From Dendrophyllia cribrosa (Eukaryota > Cnidaria > Anthozoa > Scleractinia > Dendrophylliidae), in NCBI GenBank assembly GCA_024195265.1, contig JAJLRJ010000002.1, positions 20,147,570 through 20,211,569 of the forward strand: a DNA stretch of 64,000 nucleotides. Reading direction: 5' to 3'. Both the position numbers and the translations under genes were made by a program. Shown one piece after another: positions 34,094 through 45,475 of this stretch. The stretch's first letter is position 1. Each line of letters opens with the position of its first letter. The notes beneath the pieces are model-generated. The model was not told the origin of the DNA and did no database searches. It was given only the letters and a program-made list of their open reading frames with translations.

Positions 34094-35497
34094 TCAGTTT
34101 CCATTTCTTACATGCCACATATTAACTAGCGTGGCAGCTGCCTCGTGTGTGATACTCCTTCCATTAAAACTGTTGTACATGCGATGGTCATCATTTGTCC
34201 TGGTTGACGATGAAGAGGAGTAGTTCATACTTCTGCGAGCTGACTGTGTAGAACTTCCACTGTACCTTCCATGTTGACGGTGAGGGGTAGAGCTCGCTAA
34301 TGGGCTGCCGCTGTAAACAGAGGGTCCGTCATGATATGGAGACAAAGTGTAAGGGGAAAATCACGGTGACGGAGAAGACAGTGGAACAGTCGGAGAAATC
34401 GGTGAATCAGATGACAAGTACCGTTTCTCTTTGCTTGTTAAACTTTGTTGCCACTGGGCACCCTTGTCTTTATTCCTGGTGTCTCTCAAGATGGCGGCGT
34501 GCATTCCCTCTGAACACATGGTGTATATCTTGATGGCGTCAACCTTTTTGGCGAATCAGCGCAAGGAGACCACTTAGGAGTGATGTGTATGTTACAGTCA
34601 TCTTTCTTTTTCCTTATCATGTCTTCTAAGTCCAAGTCATCTCTTTTCGGTACCGTGTGTTTACAGGCGGCTGCAAGAACATGCAAGTCATTTTCAAGAA
34701 CTTGACGGTTTGAGTATTTTACTGGATCGCACGTCAAAAGCCGTGGTCGCATGATGCTAAAAAAATTCGCCCTTGTTCGCCCTTTCATAAGATCAGTCAA
34801 TTCTTTTTCGTCCTTTTTTTCTTTGAGTTTTTTGGTCAGGGTTTTCAATTCCTGTTTGACCTTGTTGATCTCCACTTTGTGGTCCGGATGCATGGCTAAA
34901 ACGCCACATTCATTGTACCCCCTGCACGTGGGAAGATTGCAAGGTTTCGTAACTTTATGACCTTTTATAATGGCAGTTATTGCAGGTAAAATTTGTCTTC
35001 CCGTACCATGGTCGTGGAGGGGGAACTTCCTCAAGCGATTGTAACTTAGCTTTCGCCATTTGAATGTTATCGTTTAAAAGTTCAACTTCGCGTTCCATTT
35101 GTTTGCTTGTCTTTTCAAAGGCATTGTGGCCACCTTTCGCTGCCGATGGCGGGACAAAAAAGTCGGACTTCTCTGTAGAGCTTTGAGGCACGATTTTACT
35201 GCTCACAGGTGTGCTGTCGACTTGGATGGAAATGTTGAAGGTTTTACTACCGCTCTCTCCTTCTTCTTCTTCTGCTGCACACTTTTGAAGCGGTATTGTG
35301 TCCTCTTGTTTACGGCTTACTGGAATACCCATTCTGATAAACTTAAAATTCCCGGGAAGCAACTCTCCCACTTTGTTGACAATATCTAGTCTAAATTCTC
35401 TTAGCGGTTTGGCTAAGCAGCTACTCTTCCTTTCTACGAACGCAATTGCGTCCGGCTTTTCTTTCAGTTTGATTTTGAGAAGAACTTCTTCCGCCAT
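34094..35497 (-). pseudogene. Second gene of the TA transposon: cysteine cluster and coiled coil, unknown function
   Basis: Three overlapping reading segments form one broken coding region: 35497-34955 (MAEEVLLKIKLKEKP...), 35034-34486, and 34345-34094. The first break is a single-base excess in an A-run near 34969-34972: the frame passes from CNNCHYK to GHKVTKPCNLPTCRGYNECG, restoring a cysteine-rich, zinc-binding-like cluster. It is followed by a strongly charged predicted coiled coil (KVKQELKTLTKKLKEKKDEK). The third segment is Ser/Thr-rich. I do not recognise the family. It lies convergent to the transposase and inside the inverted repeats, so it moved with the element. Most Tc1/mariner elements have a single gene, so this one is an unusual passenger or accessory factor. 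Confidence 0.6.
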
Positions 35498-37599
35498 ATT
35501 GTTTCGACCGCGCTCTCTGTAATTATTTATTCGAAACTAAATCCTTATCTTTGAAGCTATCTGCAAAGTAACATTAATTCAATTTAAGAATGAAATATAC
35601 ACGTGAAGAATGGAATAATCTAATTAAGAATGGAATGTACACGTGAAGAATGCAATCTTCGTTGTGTGGGCGTTCATGCGTGAAGTGCGTTGACTGTAAC
35701 TCTTTAACTTTTTTTTGCCTCGGAAAGAAATTATGAAGACGATAGTTTTTCTGCATACAGTGGTTAACATTTCAGAATTTTTTTATCGTACGCAAGCCGG
35801 GCGCCACCCGTGATAATTGAAATCAACCAATCACAACACTGGATTCACGATCTTTGTGGGTTTTTCACGCCACTTTCACCACCCTCGGTCCTCGGGACGT
35901 GCAAGTCATCACGCGTAGATTGAAGTTGTTGTAGAGACACAAATTAAACTATAAAACGATCAGGTAAGAGACATCAAATGGACTATCGTTGTGGAAGCCA
36001 AATACATTATAATAAGCCTAAAAAAAGTGCCGGTTTTCAAATCACAGAACTGCGTAATCATTTGTCGTCAGAATATCTGTGCGAAGTCGATGATCAGCGA
36101 TGTGAATAAAACACTCATAAAAGTCTGTCTGATGAAAAAAAGTGAAGCTAAAAAATATTTAGTTCGAACAAATAAAACAAGTTTTGAAAAAAGATCGGCA
36201 GCATGCTAGCCTCGATTTCCCAACAATCTTCAGAACGTTTTTCATAAATCGCTGCATTTGCTGTTAGTCTCTGACCTGAACATATTTAATTACCAACATT
36301 TTCCAAACTCTGACAGTTTCATGACAACCTCGTTATCTTTTAATAAATAAAAAACGTCCACCAGAGCGCGATTATCTTGTCAATATCGCATATTTCGTTA
36401 AAGGCCCAGTATCACCCATTCGGCTTTGCGGTCGTTTGTTTTTGTTTTCAAATGACGAGCTCGCTCATGATTGGCTCTTTGCAAGTTGCGGGTTTCCCGT
36501 TCTCGCGTGTGTCGACTGTCGACTCGGGGTTTCGAACTTCAAAGCAAGAATTTTGTGTATACGCGATTATTTTTGTCATGGACAGCTTTCCACAAGAGGT
36601 CGGAAATGTAAATTCCTATGGCTCAGCTTTGGGAGAAATATCTAATGAAGAAGGAGATGTCGACATCACTGCCGAGGTGAGAATTTGACAAATGGATACG
36701 ATGCGACTCACGGGAGTCACGTTCCTTTTTTTATATTTATATAGAACTTTGTGTCCTTCTATTTTAGGAACCAGAAACTGAAAGAGTTAACTGTTCTTGT
36801 TCAGGACAATGTGCACGAAAGAGGGGCATTTAGGGAGCATGCCCTTGCCAAACGGAAAACCTCAAATGCGTTGATGCTTGCAAATGTAATTATAATAAGT
36901 CGAAGTGCAAGAACAAGGTACAAATTTGAATGATTATGGTGACCTTCATTTTATTCCACTTGCATTTGCTTACATATTACCGTCTATTTGTAGACTTCAA
37001 CGGCAGTAGCCACTCCAAGTAATCAGCAAGTTGTAATTCCGGACGGTGCCGATCGCTTTGAGGATCATGTAGAACAGTCTGCCACAGAAATCCAGGTAGA
37101 GTGATTTTCTTCAAACCGTGAAATAGTTACTAAGCTAGTAGGCACTATAAGATACCAATTCCATTGTTTACTTTTGTTTAGTTTTTGCTAATTTTGATTA
37201 ATTGCTAGACACTGTTTCATGGTCTTCGTAAAATCACTCTATTGTAGTTAGGTGTTGACTTGTTACTCTTCCAGTGATCTATGGATTTTCCCTTGACGAT
37301 TTGTTAACCTTTTGTTGGACACTGATTTACATTACTTACTGGTATTTATGTTCTGTGGACACTGTACTGGTTCATCATGGCAGTGTACATCATTTATATA
37401 TATCCATTTGATCCTTATAATGAATATATATATAGGATTATTGACTTGTGATGGGTCTCTCAAACAATGCTTCCTATGTAGTGAAAAACTGTAGGATCAC
37501 TAGCAGCGATCGTGGAGACTTGCAGACGAGTCTTTTTTAAAAAAATGCGATTATAAATGGCAAGAAACCAACTACAATTTCTGCTTGTAGCTTTAATTT

Positions 37600-37636
37600 G
37601 CTCGACGTTTCGGCCGTCACGGCCTTCTTCAGGAGC
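37600..37636 (-). ncRNA. Hammerhead-ribozyme motif, complete type I core
   Basis: Read on the minus strand: GCUC, then CUGAAGA, stem II AGGCC-GUGA-CGGCC, GAAA, C, GUC, then GAGC. Stem I pairs GCUC with GAGC. All core positions of CUGANGA...GAAA...GUC are present. The design is that of the ribozymes in Penelope-like elements, but no RT coding sequence is seen next to it. A (TA)n microsatellite follows at 37680-37718. Confidence 0.7.
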
Positions 37637-37676
37637 GTTATTTGGATGTTACAACTTTTGAATTTGTGTCAACGGG

Positions 37677-37679
<3 letters not shown>

Positions 37680-37718
<39 letters not shown>
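37680..37718. repeat. (TA)n microsatellite
   Basis: About 19 TA units in a continuous run, immediately after the hammerhead motif and before the last block of the CXC/P2X7-C pseudogene. Confidence 0.95.
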
Positions 37719-37723
<5 letters not shown>

Positions 37724-38625
37724 AATTTAGAAATCATTGTCAATATAATTTGTTTACTAGGAATTTGTTCAAGGACTGTAAAACCCCACAAAGGATGGCT
37801 TGTTAGTAAAACTATTGAGCATGGGCAGAGGCAGTTTGGATTTTGCTAGAAAGGTGATCGCAGAAAACGTACCCGAAGAACCTCCAGAACCAAGTAACCT
37901 ACCATGGTGCAAATGTCGGGTTTGTTTACCAATGGAAACTGAACAGGAAAATGTTTTACCCTTCTCCAGATGGAAGATACATGGGGTTTAGAAACAGCTG
38001 AACCCACGAAACACCTGTCAATCATCTTATATGTATCTGCTCATAAAGTTGGCACACACAAGGGAACTTGTTTCATGCAAGAAGTCCATGCAATTACCCA
38101 TGTCAGAAAATATTTTTTTCCCAGGGACAAGTTTGTGCCATGAATGTTCAGTGGTTTAAATTTGGGGACTTGCCCCACATATGAACTGTCCACAGAAGTA
38201 GTGCAAGCAATAAAAACCAAACCAATCAAAGTCCAAATTGAACTGCACCGAAAACCAGTCCCCTTGTTTGTTTGACACTGAAGTGACTTGTCCTAAAGAC
38301 AGTCTTGCTACACTGCACTGATCCCGTCGTACAAACGAAAACATACAGTATACTGTTCTCTAGTAGTCTTGTTAGATTCAAAATGAGATCTGGTACAAAA
38401 CCTTTCATTTTCCAATATTCATTAACCCTGTAAGCTCCAATATCAACATCTCAATTCTCCTCACTGGTCTTTATATATTTGTTTGACACGAGTTGGGAGA
38501 ACTATGCTACACATTCTTTAATTGTCCTGACCTGTATCTGTGATCATGTATTGATATTGCAAGGGGAAAATAGATTCTGGTCACTCTGGGGCTTATGCAA
38601 CACACCACCCATTTTTTATTTCATA

Positions 38626-41600
38626 ATATGGATGAAAACCTGTGAAAAACCTTTGAAAAACCTGTGAATTTACCTGTGACTGGAAAATACCCTGAAAAAA
38701 AACCTGTGAGTTTTGCAAGACCTAAATTTTGCCTACAAATGCAAAATTTAATTGACCCTGTAAAAAAACCTGTGAAAAAAATTAGCCTGTGAAAAACCCT
38801 GTGAAAAAACCTGTGATCAAAATGAGGGAAAATGCCTGAAAAAACCTGTGAAAAACCCTAGGAAAAAACCTGTGAAAAAAATTTGTAGGAAATATCTTTT
38901 AAAAACCTGTGAAAAACCCTATGAAAAAACCTGTGAGCAAAATTTGCAGGAAATCTCTTTTTAAAACCTGTGAAAAACCCTATGAAAAAACCTGTGAGTA
39001 AAATTTGCATGAAATTCCTTTTTAAAACCTGTGAACAAAATTAGGCTGTGACAAAACCTGTGAAGAAATTAAGGTTTAATTCACTTAAACCAAAGATGTG
39101 AAAAAACATGTGAATTAGCCTCAGTGACCACATGATTTTTACATGAAATGATAAACAAATGACCAAAAACATACATATTACATGCACTTGGCTGGGAATA
39201 TTCCACTGTTAATACATTTGTGAATATACACTTTGTTTTCAATAAAATCTTGATTGCAGTTGTATAATTGCTTTGAACTTAAGCTTATAGATATTTATGG
39301 TCATGTATTTCAGAATTTAAAAAGATTTAAAAAGCGTTTGTTCTATTGGGCAGTTTAAACGGGGTATTAAGAAAGTATCTGAGATATCGGATTCCCACAC
39401 GGCAATCATGTAAAGCAGTTGTACAAGTTTTAATTTTTAATTATTAACTAAACTGATGATTCTCCGTGTTTAAATAAAGATTTACATTACATTACATTAC
39501 AAAATATAGCATATTAAAAAAGTACATGTATTATTTTAATCTTGTTTCTTGCACTTAATGTTTCTTTAATAAGTATAAGGAGGTAAGCAGAACTAGTAAA
39601 TAAAGAATATCATAAGGCTTGTGTGAAAATTAAGTTTTGCATTTGCTGATCAAATTAATTAGCCACATCAGGCTTACTATAGAAAAAATTAATGAGCTAG
39701 CTACCTTGTACATGTCAGCCTGTATCATATTGGCCCACAGAATATGGCTGTGAAAACGTATCCAGCTTCATTCTTGACAAAATGTTCTTTTTAAAAGTTA
39801 ATAAAACTCTTCTCTTCAATGGTTTCTTGAAAATGATGTATGACATTCACTTTTTTAAGTCACAGTAACATTATTATAATCCAGGAAAATTCTGACAAGT
39901 GAAATTCAAAATGGCAGCCAAGCACTTGAGCCTACAGGTTTGTGGTCAGCTGACTTGTACTTCCAAAAAGCCTGGACCCCAGTAGAAAAGGCGGGAAAAT
40001 TGACCAATGGTAGAGCAGCATTTGCGTGGCTGACCAATGAAAGAGCAGTATTTGTGCGGCTGGCAAGTTTTCCGGGGCAGATTACACTTCAACTTCAGTT
40101 TTTTCTCTTCTGATACTTACAAAAGGGACTTTAGAAGAATGTTTTTGCCACAAAAGGTAAGTTTTTCTTGATAAAATTAAGCTTAAGTTTTATTAAACTT
40201 AAAGATAAAATTAATTACTAACAGCTTTTAAAAAAGAATTATCTGCAGCGAGTTATACTTCAGGGGCACCCAACGAATCTGTTCCTCGCTTTATCTGTTC
40301 CCCAGCGGAATTCTTGCTGGCTGGCAAAATATTCTGTATATAAATTTATTTTAATTACCATTTTTGTGCTGGCTGACTTGAGAAAGGAGTCGCAAGAACA
40401 AACGGCATTAATTCTCATGACCTAGCTTTTCTCTTGATTATGTATAGATTTTATGAGGAGAAGTTTGATTTTGGTCACTTTGGGGATTAAAAGGGTTCAG
40501 CTCCGTAGTAACAAATTTAAGCAGTATTAAAATGCATTATTTCACTCAAATAAAGTAAAATAAATGATATAAAAGCATTTCCAGGTGTTCTTCTATATTG
40601 CTGGGAAAAATATATCTGTTCCTTTTTCCCAGCATAACACATAGGGAAATTCCCAGCCAACTGGATATAAAAATGTCTGTTTTCCAGCCAGCAATTAAAA
40701 AAACAAATAAATAAAAAAAAACAATAATGATAATAAGTTTATACCAAAAGGGGCTTGGGAACTAATGAATATTAATGAGAAACTATTTGAAGCTTTTTTG
40801 TTTATTGTTTTGTACTAGTACTGCCGTCTCGAACTTAAAGCTGTCCGGGTGTCTCTAAGTACCAAAGATTGTTCGTTGGGTGCCCCTGATACTTGCTATG
40901 TTTATGTTAAAAAGATGTTGTCTTTGATGTTTTCTTGTCTTTTTTGATCTGAGCTCATTAAAACTTAAGCTTAATAATGTAAGATTAAGCTTAATCTTAA
41001 ATAGCTTACTGAACCTTACAATGGCTTATAAGTCTTAATTTATTAATGTTAGTCTGCTAAATTTACAAAACTAAACCTAAATCTTATGGTCGTATTTGTG
41101 CAGTAACTTACTGATAAACACTTTAAAGATAGCTAAAAAAAATATACTAGGTCTTATTCAGGTGACAATCTATAAATATATAGGGCAATAGAATTACTTC
41201 TGTCTAAAAAGACAAATAGGAAATAAATATATAATCATATAAATGTGCACTGTCTTTTGCAGGAAATGTAAAGATGGCCAGATACATGTAATATGCTATC
41301 TACAGCTACTCAGCTGCTAAAGAACCAAACTGGCATGTATTTTATGTGTGAGTAATTAAGCCTTTCTAAAAGCATCTGTATACAAAAATAAAACTCAATA
41401 TAAAATACAATTCTGCGTGCATGCATGTATACTACAAGAGCTTATTAATTTACACCTGTTAAGTCATTATCCATAGCAATTTATTTATTGTAACAGAAAG
41501 GTCCCATAATATATAATGGTTTGAGTCTAGTGAGTATGGTATAATTTTGTTATTTGTACAATGACTTATATATGCTGTAATGAAGTTGTATAATTTTCAA

Positions 41601-42423
41601 TTTGTAACTTGATTATTAAAACTGATCAAGATTTCTGAAAGTTATTTTAGTCTCTGTTTTTACAAACCTGTTATTGAATGCAAGAACATGCAGACTAATT
41701 TGTCAAATATGAAAGTTAGTCATGATGCATGGGAATCCAGATAGATTACCTCAAACATGCATTGTACTGATCATTGATTGTAAGGCAATGGGTAATGAAA
41801 GCTCAAGCCTTTAGCTATGTTGAACCCAAACATTATGTCGCACTACAGTACTGGGATAAAATAATGGAATTGAAATGATAATAGACGAATATCTATGGAA
41901 AATGCCTCAGGTTCAAATGTAGGATTTAAGCTGTGAAAAAAAAAAACCGTAAAGTGATTTCACATGTTTTTTCACAGGTTTTGACCCTGTGAAACGTGCC
42001 CTGTTCACAGGTTTTGGGATTTTGCACCTTGTGAAAAAACCTGTGAAGAAGCTTTTGAAGAAACTAAATATTTCACAGTTTTTTTCACAGGCAGGATGTA
42101 ATTCACAGGTTTTTCCACAGGTTTTGACCCTGTGAAACGTTCCTTAGCGCTGTTCACAGGTTTTAAAAATGTTACACCCTGTAAAAAACCTGTGAAAAAA
42201 CATGCGAACAATTTCATTTCACAGGTTTTTTTCACAAGTAAATTCACAGGATTTTTCACAGGTTTTTTCACAGGCTGTGAAACGTGCTCTGTTCACAGGT
42301 TTTAAAAATTTCACACCCTGTGAAAAACCTTTGAAAAACCTGTGAAAAAACCTGTGAAAAATTAGAATTCACAGGTTTTTTCACAGGTAAATTCACAGGT
42401 TTTTCAAAGGTTTTCATCCAATA
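38626..42423. mobile_element. Nested 3792-bp element with inverted CCTGTGAAAAAA arrays
   Basis: Element 38629-42420 has 12-bp perfect termini TGGATGAAAACC / GGTTTTCATCCA and ATA on each side (38626-38628, 42421-42423), a possible 3-bp target duplication. Each end carries about 480 bp of irregular repeats of CCTGTGAAAAAA: forward at 38640-39110, inverted at 41950-42410. The interior (39110-41940) has no recognisable transposase. It contains a non-LTR-like 3' tail ending in (TTACA)n at about 39480-39502 and another nested foldback element. Confidence 0.8.
40255..40894. mobile_element. 628-bp foldback element nested in the CCTGTG element
   Basis: Termini CAGGGGCACCCAACGAA (40261) and TTCGTTGGGTGCCCCTG (ending 40888), flanked by ATACTT at 40255-40260 and 40889-40894. 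A CAGGG terminus is hAT-like, but hAT elements normally duplicate 8 bp, so the superfamily is left open. Confidence 0.8.
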
Positions 42424-44397
42424 GTGTCATTTCGAAGTAAAATATAAATAGTAGCATATTTCCTTTATTGAAGCCAGGTGGCAAGGATTAAAATGGACTG
42501 AAACTTGAAAAAATTGGCTATTTTTCTTTAAGTTTTGTGACAATGTCTGCTCTCCCTTCTATAATTTATTTTGTATTTTCCCTTAAAATGTAAGCTTTGC
42601 AGGACCATTTTGCATGACTGAAGGCAATAAGTAATGATTTTAGCACAGAATTGACCAAAAAGCAATGAACCCCCTCTTAAAAGTGTCCTTTTAAGCCCCC
42701 AATTAGTGAAAAATGGTAACTGTCTTGTCATTCATTGCTTATTTATTGTAAATTAACTTAAAGACAAGGATAGCAAAGTCCCTCGCTTGGTTGTGGTTCA
42801 AACATTTTATTGGTTCACTGCATGACATACTTGTGAAAATGCCAACATAATGAAATGGCAAAGTTGTAAACTTATCCTTGACATCAACTACTTCAATTAC
42901 TAAGGTTACTTCCAATTACTGGTACTACAGTTGTAATTTCATCATCTCACCCCACACCCTCACCCCAGCAATGGATAAAATTTTGTTCTAGTTCTTAAGT
43001 TGTGTTCATGAGATCTCTGGTAAACATTGTATATTTTTCAAGTTGTTTATGTGATTCATTTCTACAAATGATTTGATACTGTCTGTGACAGAACAAATAT
43101 TGTCACTTTTGACAGAAAATTTATTAGGATAAAATAAACTATTTTATTTACATGTTGATTATTACCCCTCAGTTACTAAAATTTTCAGTTTTTTCCTGTC
43201 ATATAATAAACACTGTACCAAATCACACTGCTGGTCGATATGTAAAAAGAGATAAGATTACAAAATCAAATATTCACTTTTTTATTTAATTATGTATATG
43301 ATTTCATAATAATTATTTCTCAAAAAACATAATAGTGACTTTAGATTGAACTACGAGTACGAAATTGAGTACAGAGTGAGTAAGAGTTTTGAATTTCAAA
43401 CTAGTAATGTTTTCAGGGAACAAATTAAATACAGAATGCAGGGCCACTTTGGTCCACCTCATTTACATGTGTCAGAACTCTTTGTTGAACAAGATATAAT
43501 ACAATAGGCACTTTTGTTATTCGATGAGATGCAAATAAGTGGCTCTGTATTCTGTAGTTTAGCCCAAGAGGCTGCTTCACAATACAATATTTTTATTTCA
43601 ACTCACACAAGAGCTTTACAAAAAAGGAAAAAGAAAATAATTAAAAAAAAAAAAAAAAAACTAAATTATAGATATAGAAAAGAAAAACCAAAGTAAAAAA
43701 TTAACAGGTAGAATTTGTGAGTTTGGAGCATCTAAATAGCTAGAGCTAATCAAGTGGATGACCCAAAAGGAAAACTGAGTACATAGAAAAATAAAATTTA
43801 AATTACATGTATCACTGGGCTGAACTACATGTATGAGATGATAGAAAACAAATTTCATTCCAAGTATTGTATTAGACTAGTAAGCCCTGGGGGCTATGAA
43901 CAATTTTAGGTCTCACAAAAGGGGAGGGGACCTATTAGAATGAGGAGTACTGTGTCTATCAATAAATGTAAATGAAACGCCATGCATTTATATCTGACAA
44001 ATACAGTAAACAAACTTACAGCAACATGCAACACACATACAATATTGAGTAACAGAAGAAGAAAATAGATTATAGGAAATACACAAGTTTATTTACTGTA
44101 CACTGTATGTTTCACACTGCATAGATGATAGTACACGACGCACATGTATGTGGTTAGCTTATATTGCTTATAGTACGTGAAGACTTGCCACGAAAATGTG
44201 CAGACATATCGATTTGAAATGCGCCATGGGCATGACCACTGGAAAGAGGGGTTTCTGCGTTACCTCTGAAAGCAAAAATACAGACAAATAAGTTCTCTTA
44301 CAAGAAATAATGTCTAAGTAATATATTTCGTCGCCCAAACACAGATCAAAACAACACTAGCTAAGAAATCGGAAATCAGCAAATCGTATGACCTTAC
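42424..44397. other. Gene-free interior of the TTAA element
   Basis: AT-rich, with only short ORFs lacking domains and an A-run at 43643-43660. Nothing coding was recognised. Confidence 0.5.
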
Positions 44398-44546
44398 CTT
44401 CGATGAAGAATATATTCTGCGAATTCACTGTTGGTAGCCTTCCCGAAACTTTCTTTCCTCTGTCTCCAAAGATTGAAAACAGATTCGCACAGTCTTATAT
44501 ACTTAGCCCAGCCCGGCAAACGTGGTCTCCCAACAGTACTCGCCAT
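44398..44546 (-). CDS. First coding exon of a minus-strand TTAA-element gene
   Basis: Starts ATG at 44546 (MASTVGRPRLPGWAKYI, then LCESVFNLWRQRKESFGKA and NSEFAEYILHR) and ends at a GTAAGG donor at 44397. The motif around NLW-x3-K-x-SFGK is familiar to me from cnidarian transposon-linked genes, but I cannot name the family. Downstream exons were not identified with confidence. It faces the CXC/P2X7-C gene from the other end of the element. Confidence 0.55.
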
Positions 44547-44648
44547 TGACACTGACCTACATTAACACTACAGTACACGCCCGAACTAATCGATCAAAAT
44601 AACAAAAAATAACAAACGTCGATCAAATATATCGATCAAAAGCAAAAC

Positions 44649-44810
44649 AATACTGGGTAAGATTTCCGTACAACCCCATACATTAATTATACATGTATGC
44701 GCTATTGTTTTTCTTCAGGCGTTTTATTGTTTTGGCTTTTGTTTTAGTTTTGAGAAAAGTATGCATAACTAATGTATGGGGTTATACGGAAATCTTTCCC
44801 AATACTGTAA
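44649..44810. repeat. Hairpin MITE near the right end of the TTAA element
   Basis: The arm AAGATTTCCGTACAACCCCA at 44660 is inverted at 44777-44798 (GGGGTTATACGGAAATCTTT). The outer ends are TACTGGGT / CCCAATACT. It has no ORF. Confidence 0.75.
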
Positions 44811-45134
44811 CTAAATAACTTATTTCTACTAAATCAAAAACTGAAATGTAATCTTAACCGCGGATGGAAACGGATTTTCGAAGTAACTCCATGTATTGGG
44901 AATTTTCGACTGCGTTAAATTCAATCGTTGAGGCATTGGGCGCGCAATGCATTTAGGGTGATACTGGGCCTTTAAAGTCTTGCTGTCTTCCAAACTATTA
45001 ATCTCACCGCAGCAGCACTAATCTATCGAGATCTGAAAAGAATTGTCAAGACCAGCTCTTTCTTGTCGGGATTTAAGACGTTTCTCGTTGAGTTTGCCAA
45101 GATATTGGTATTGGAGCCGTTATTAATCTCAAAC

Positions 45135-45475
45135 AGGATTTTTTTCTTGTCAGGATTCCCGGAGAGATCCCAGCAAGATTTTTTTCTTGCCAGGATTCTC
45201 GCCGGGATCCAGCCAAGAAATTCATTTCCCGGTGGGATCTCGGCTGAGTAGATGGGATTCCCGCCGGGAAACGAAAGTACATCTTGGCGGGAATTTTTCT
45301 TGGCAAGATTCCGGCGGGATTCTCACCGGGAAACGGATTTCCCGCCGGGATTCCTTCCTACATCCCGGCGGGAATTTTTTCTTGGCAAGATCCCGGCAGG
45401 ATTTTTGCCGGGAAATCCGATTCCCAGCGGGATCCCGTCTCCCGCCGGGATCTTGGCGGGATCCCGGTTGGCCAT
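45135..45475. repeat. GC-rich GGGATCCCGGCGGGA array (middle)
   Basis: Tandem and interspersed copies of GATCCCGGCGGGATTCTCGC and GGGAATTTTTCTTGGCAAG. This is the right-hand end of the left copy of the 1.35-kb repeat unit. Confidence 0.8.

Larger units (their letters stand above)
31853..35698. mobile_element. TA-flanked Tc1/mariner-superfamily transposon, 3842 bp, two genes
   Basis: Element 31855-35696 begins CAGTCAACGCACTTCACG and ends with its reverse complement; imperfect inverted similarity continues through TGAACGC...ACAAC, to about 35 bp. It is flanked by TA at 31853-31854 and 35697-35698. The paralogous sequence near 45661-45668 reads straight through (AAACTTAACTC) with a single TA, proving the ends. 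Inside are a plus-strand transposase and a minus-strand second gene, tail to tail. Both are damaged. Confidence 0.92.
36578..37990 (+). pseudogene. CXC-domain / P2X7-C-like passenger gene, broken
   Basis: Exons with GT-AG borders: 36578-36676 (MDSFPQEVGNV...), 36768-36917, 36994-37095, and a last block from about 37761. Exon 2 is cysteine-rich (CSCSGQC, ACPCQTENLKC, ACKCNYNKSKCKNK), matching the CXC (Tesmin/TSO1-type) pattern, but has an in-frame TAG between its two halves. The last block has an in-frame TAA and then NLPWCKCRVCLPMETEQENV, which resembles the zinc-binding motif of the P2X7 receptor intracellular domain. That domain pair occurs, as I remember, in many cnidarian genes annotated P2X7-like and often lies in transposons. 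At least two stops make this a pseudogene. Confidence 0.65.
36398..44975. mobile_element. TTAA-flanked 8570-bp transposon with nested elements
   Basis: Element 36402-44971 has termini AGGCCCAGTATCACCC / GGGTGATACTGGGCCT and TTAA at 36398-36401 and 44972-44975. The homologous site in the right repeat copy, near 46240-46250, reads TTCGTTAAAGTC with one TTAA: an exact empty site. TTAA targets are typical of piggyBac and Kolobok. Inside are a broken CXC/P2X7-C gene (plus strand, left end), a minus-strand first exon (right end), a nested 3.8-kb element and several hairpins. I could not identify the transposase. Confidence 0.88.
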
